DNA from: Pollutimonas subterranea
GTDB taxonomy: Bacteria; Pseudomonadota; Gammaproteobacteria; Burkholderiales; Burkholderiaceae_B
NCBI RefSeq assembly: GCF_002849655.1
Contig: NZ_PDNW01000025.1
Location: 1 to 41,809, forward strand
DNA length: 41,809 bases
Direction of reading: 5' to 3'
Below the pieces are notes generated by a model, which did not search any database, was not told the DNA's origin, and saw nothing but the letters and a program-made list of their open reading frames with translations. The position numbers and the translations under genes are program-made. Numbering within the stretch: position 1 is the first letter of the stretch; the number at the start of each line of letters is the position of its first letter. Below are positions 41,681 to 41,809 of this stretch, piece after piece.

Positions 41681-41809
41681 ACGGTAATCCCCCCATTTTC
41701 AGCAGTGAGCGGCAGTAGAATCAGTTAAATATTTACTGGCTAGTTTCTGTCTTGGAGTGATGCCGCCCAGTGCCATGTTGGGTCGTTCGTTGTTGTAAGT
41801 CCAGAGCCA
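41681..41809 (-). mobile_element. IS3-family insertion sequence, 3' end running off the window
   Basis: The minus strand carries the end of an IS3-type element. The transposase C-terminus (separate entry) is followed, reading leftward, by a G-run-containing end (GGGGGGATTACC at 41683-41694 on the minus strand) that resembles IS3-family terminal repeats. The element continues beyond the right edge, so its completeness cannot be judged. Confidence 0.65.
41699..41809 (-). CDS. IS3-family transposase OrfB, C-terminal part (cut by window edge)
   Basis: The minus strand reads WLWTYNNERPNMALGGITP, then about 17 residues to a TGA at 41699-41701. This is the standard C-terminus of the rve-type OrfB transposase of IS3-family elements (YNxxRPHxxLGxxTP), which pastes the element by a DDE mechanism. 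The remainder lies outside the window, so it is partial by truncation of the window and may be intact. Confidence 0.85.
   Translation of the reverse strand, partial: WLWTYNNERPNMALGGITPRQKLASKYLTDSTAAHC

Overview
The window looks like chromosomal DNA of a beta-proteobacterium of the order Burkholderiales, most likely family Alcaligenaceae (Bordetella, Achromobacter or Pusillimonas type). This rests on the moderately high G+C coding style, three Bug-type solute receptors, a BrkB homologue, and the gene families seen; the species cannot be named from sequence alone.

Layout. 1-559 has no gene but holds a cluster of short CTCTATATATAGAG-type repeats. 560-8048 (minus) carries a PaaI-type thioesterase, a DUF808 membrane protein and a complete tripartite RND efflux operon (adaptor, pump, outer-membrane factor), with a divergent LysR regulator at 8283. 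9360-11330 (plus) encodes UDP-glucose dehydrogenase and a DUF421 protein. 11299-15499 is a minus-strand three-gene operon: a GlcG/HbpS-like protein, a BrkB/YihY membrane protein, and an unusual 916-residue protein in which an Atm1-like ABC exporter is followed by a histidine-kinase-type ATPase domain and a response-regulator receiver. 15624-20077 has an MFS transporter and a LysR / tartrate-D-malate dehydrogenase / Bug receptor set. 20290-27899 is housekeeping: PBP7-type peptidase, NRDE protein, small exported protein, esterase, YqeY, lipoprotein, old-yellow-enzyme reductase, and a KtrA/KtrB-type potassium uptake pair.

A tRNA-Pro(GGG) at 28031-28107 with its terminator marks the start of an accessory segment. 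It begins with a decayed ISL3-family transposase end and closes at the right edge with an IS3-family transposase end. Inside are acuR-acuI (acryloyl-CoA reductase and its TetR repressor, with matching operators) and then a catabolic cluster, all on the plus strand: 2-hydroxyacid dehydrogenase, LysR regulator, Bug receptor, enolase-superfamily enzyme, crotonase, ADP-forming acyl-CoA synthetase, second enolase-superfamily enzyme, second Bug receptor, third enolase-superfamily enzyme. The tetranucleotide CTAG is about five times denser here than in the left part of the window, which fits acquisition from elsewhere.

The cluster reads as a pathway for an unidentified hydroxy-carboxylate: periplasmic capture, dehydration or epimerisation by the enolase-superfamily enzymes, redox by the hydroxyacid dehydrogenase, CoA activation by the ADP-forming ligase, and processing by the crotonase. 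The substrate cannot be read from sequence. The two most novel items are this cluster and the ABC exporter-kinase-receiver fusion.
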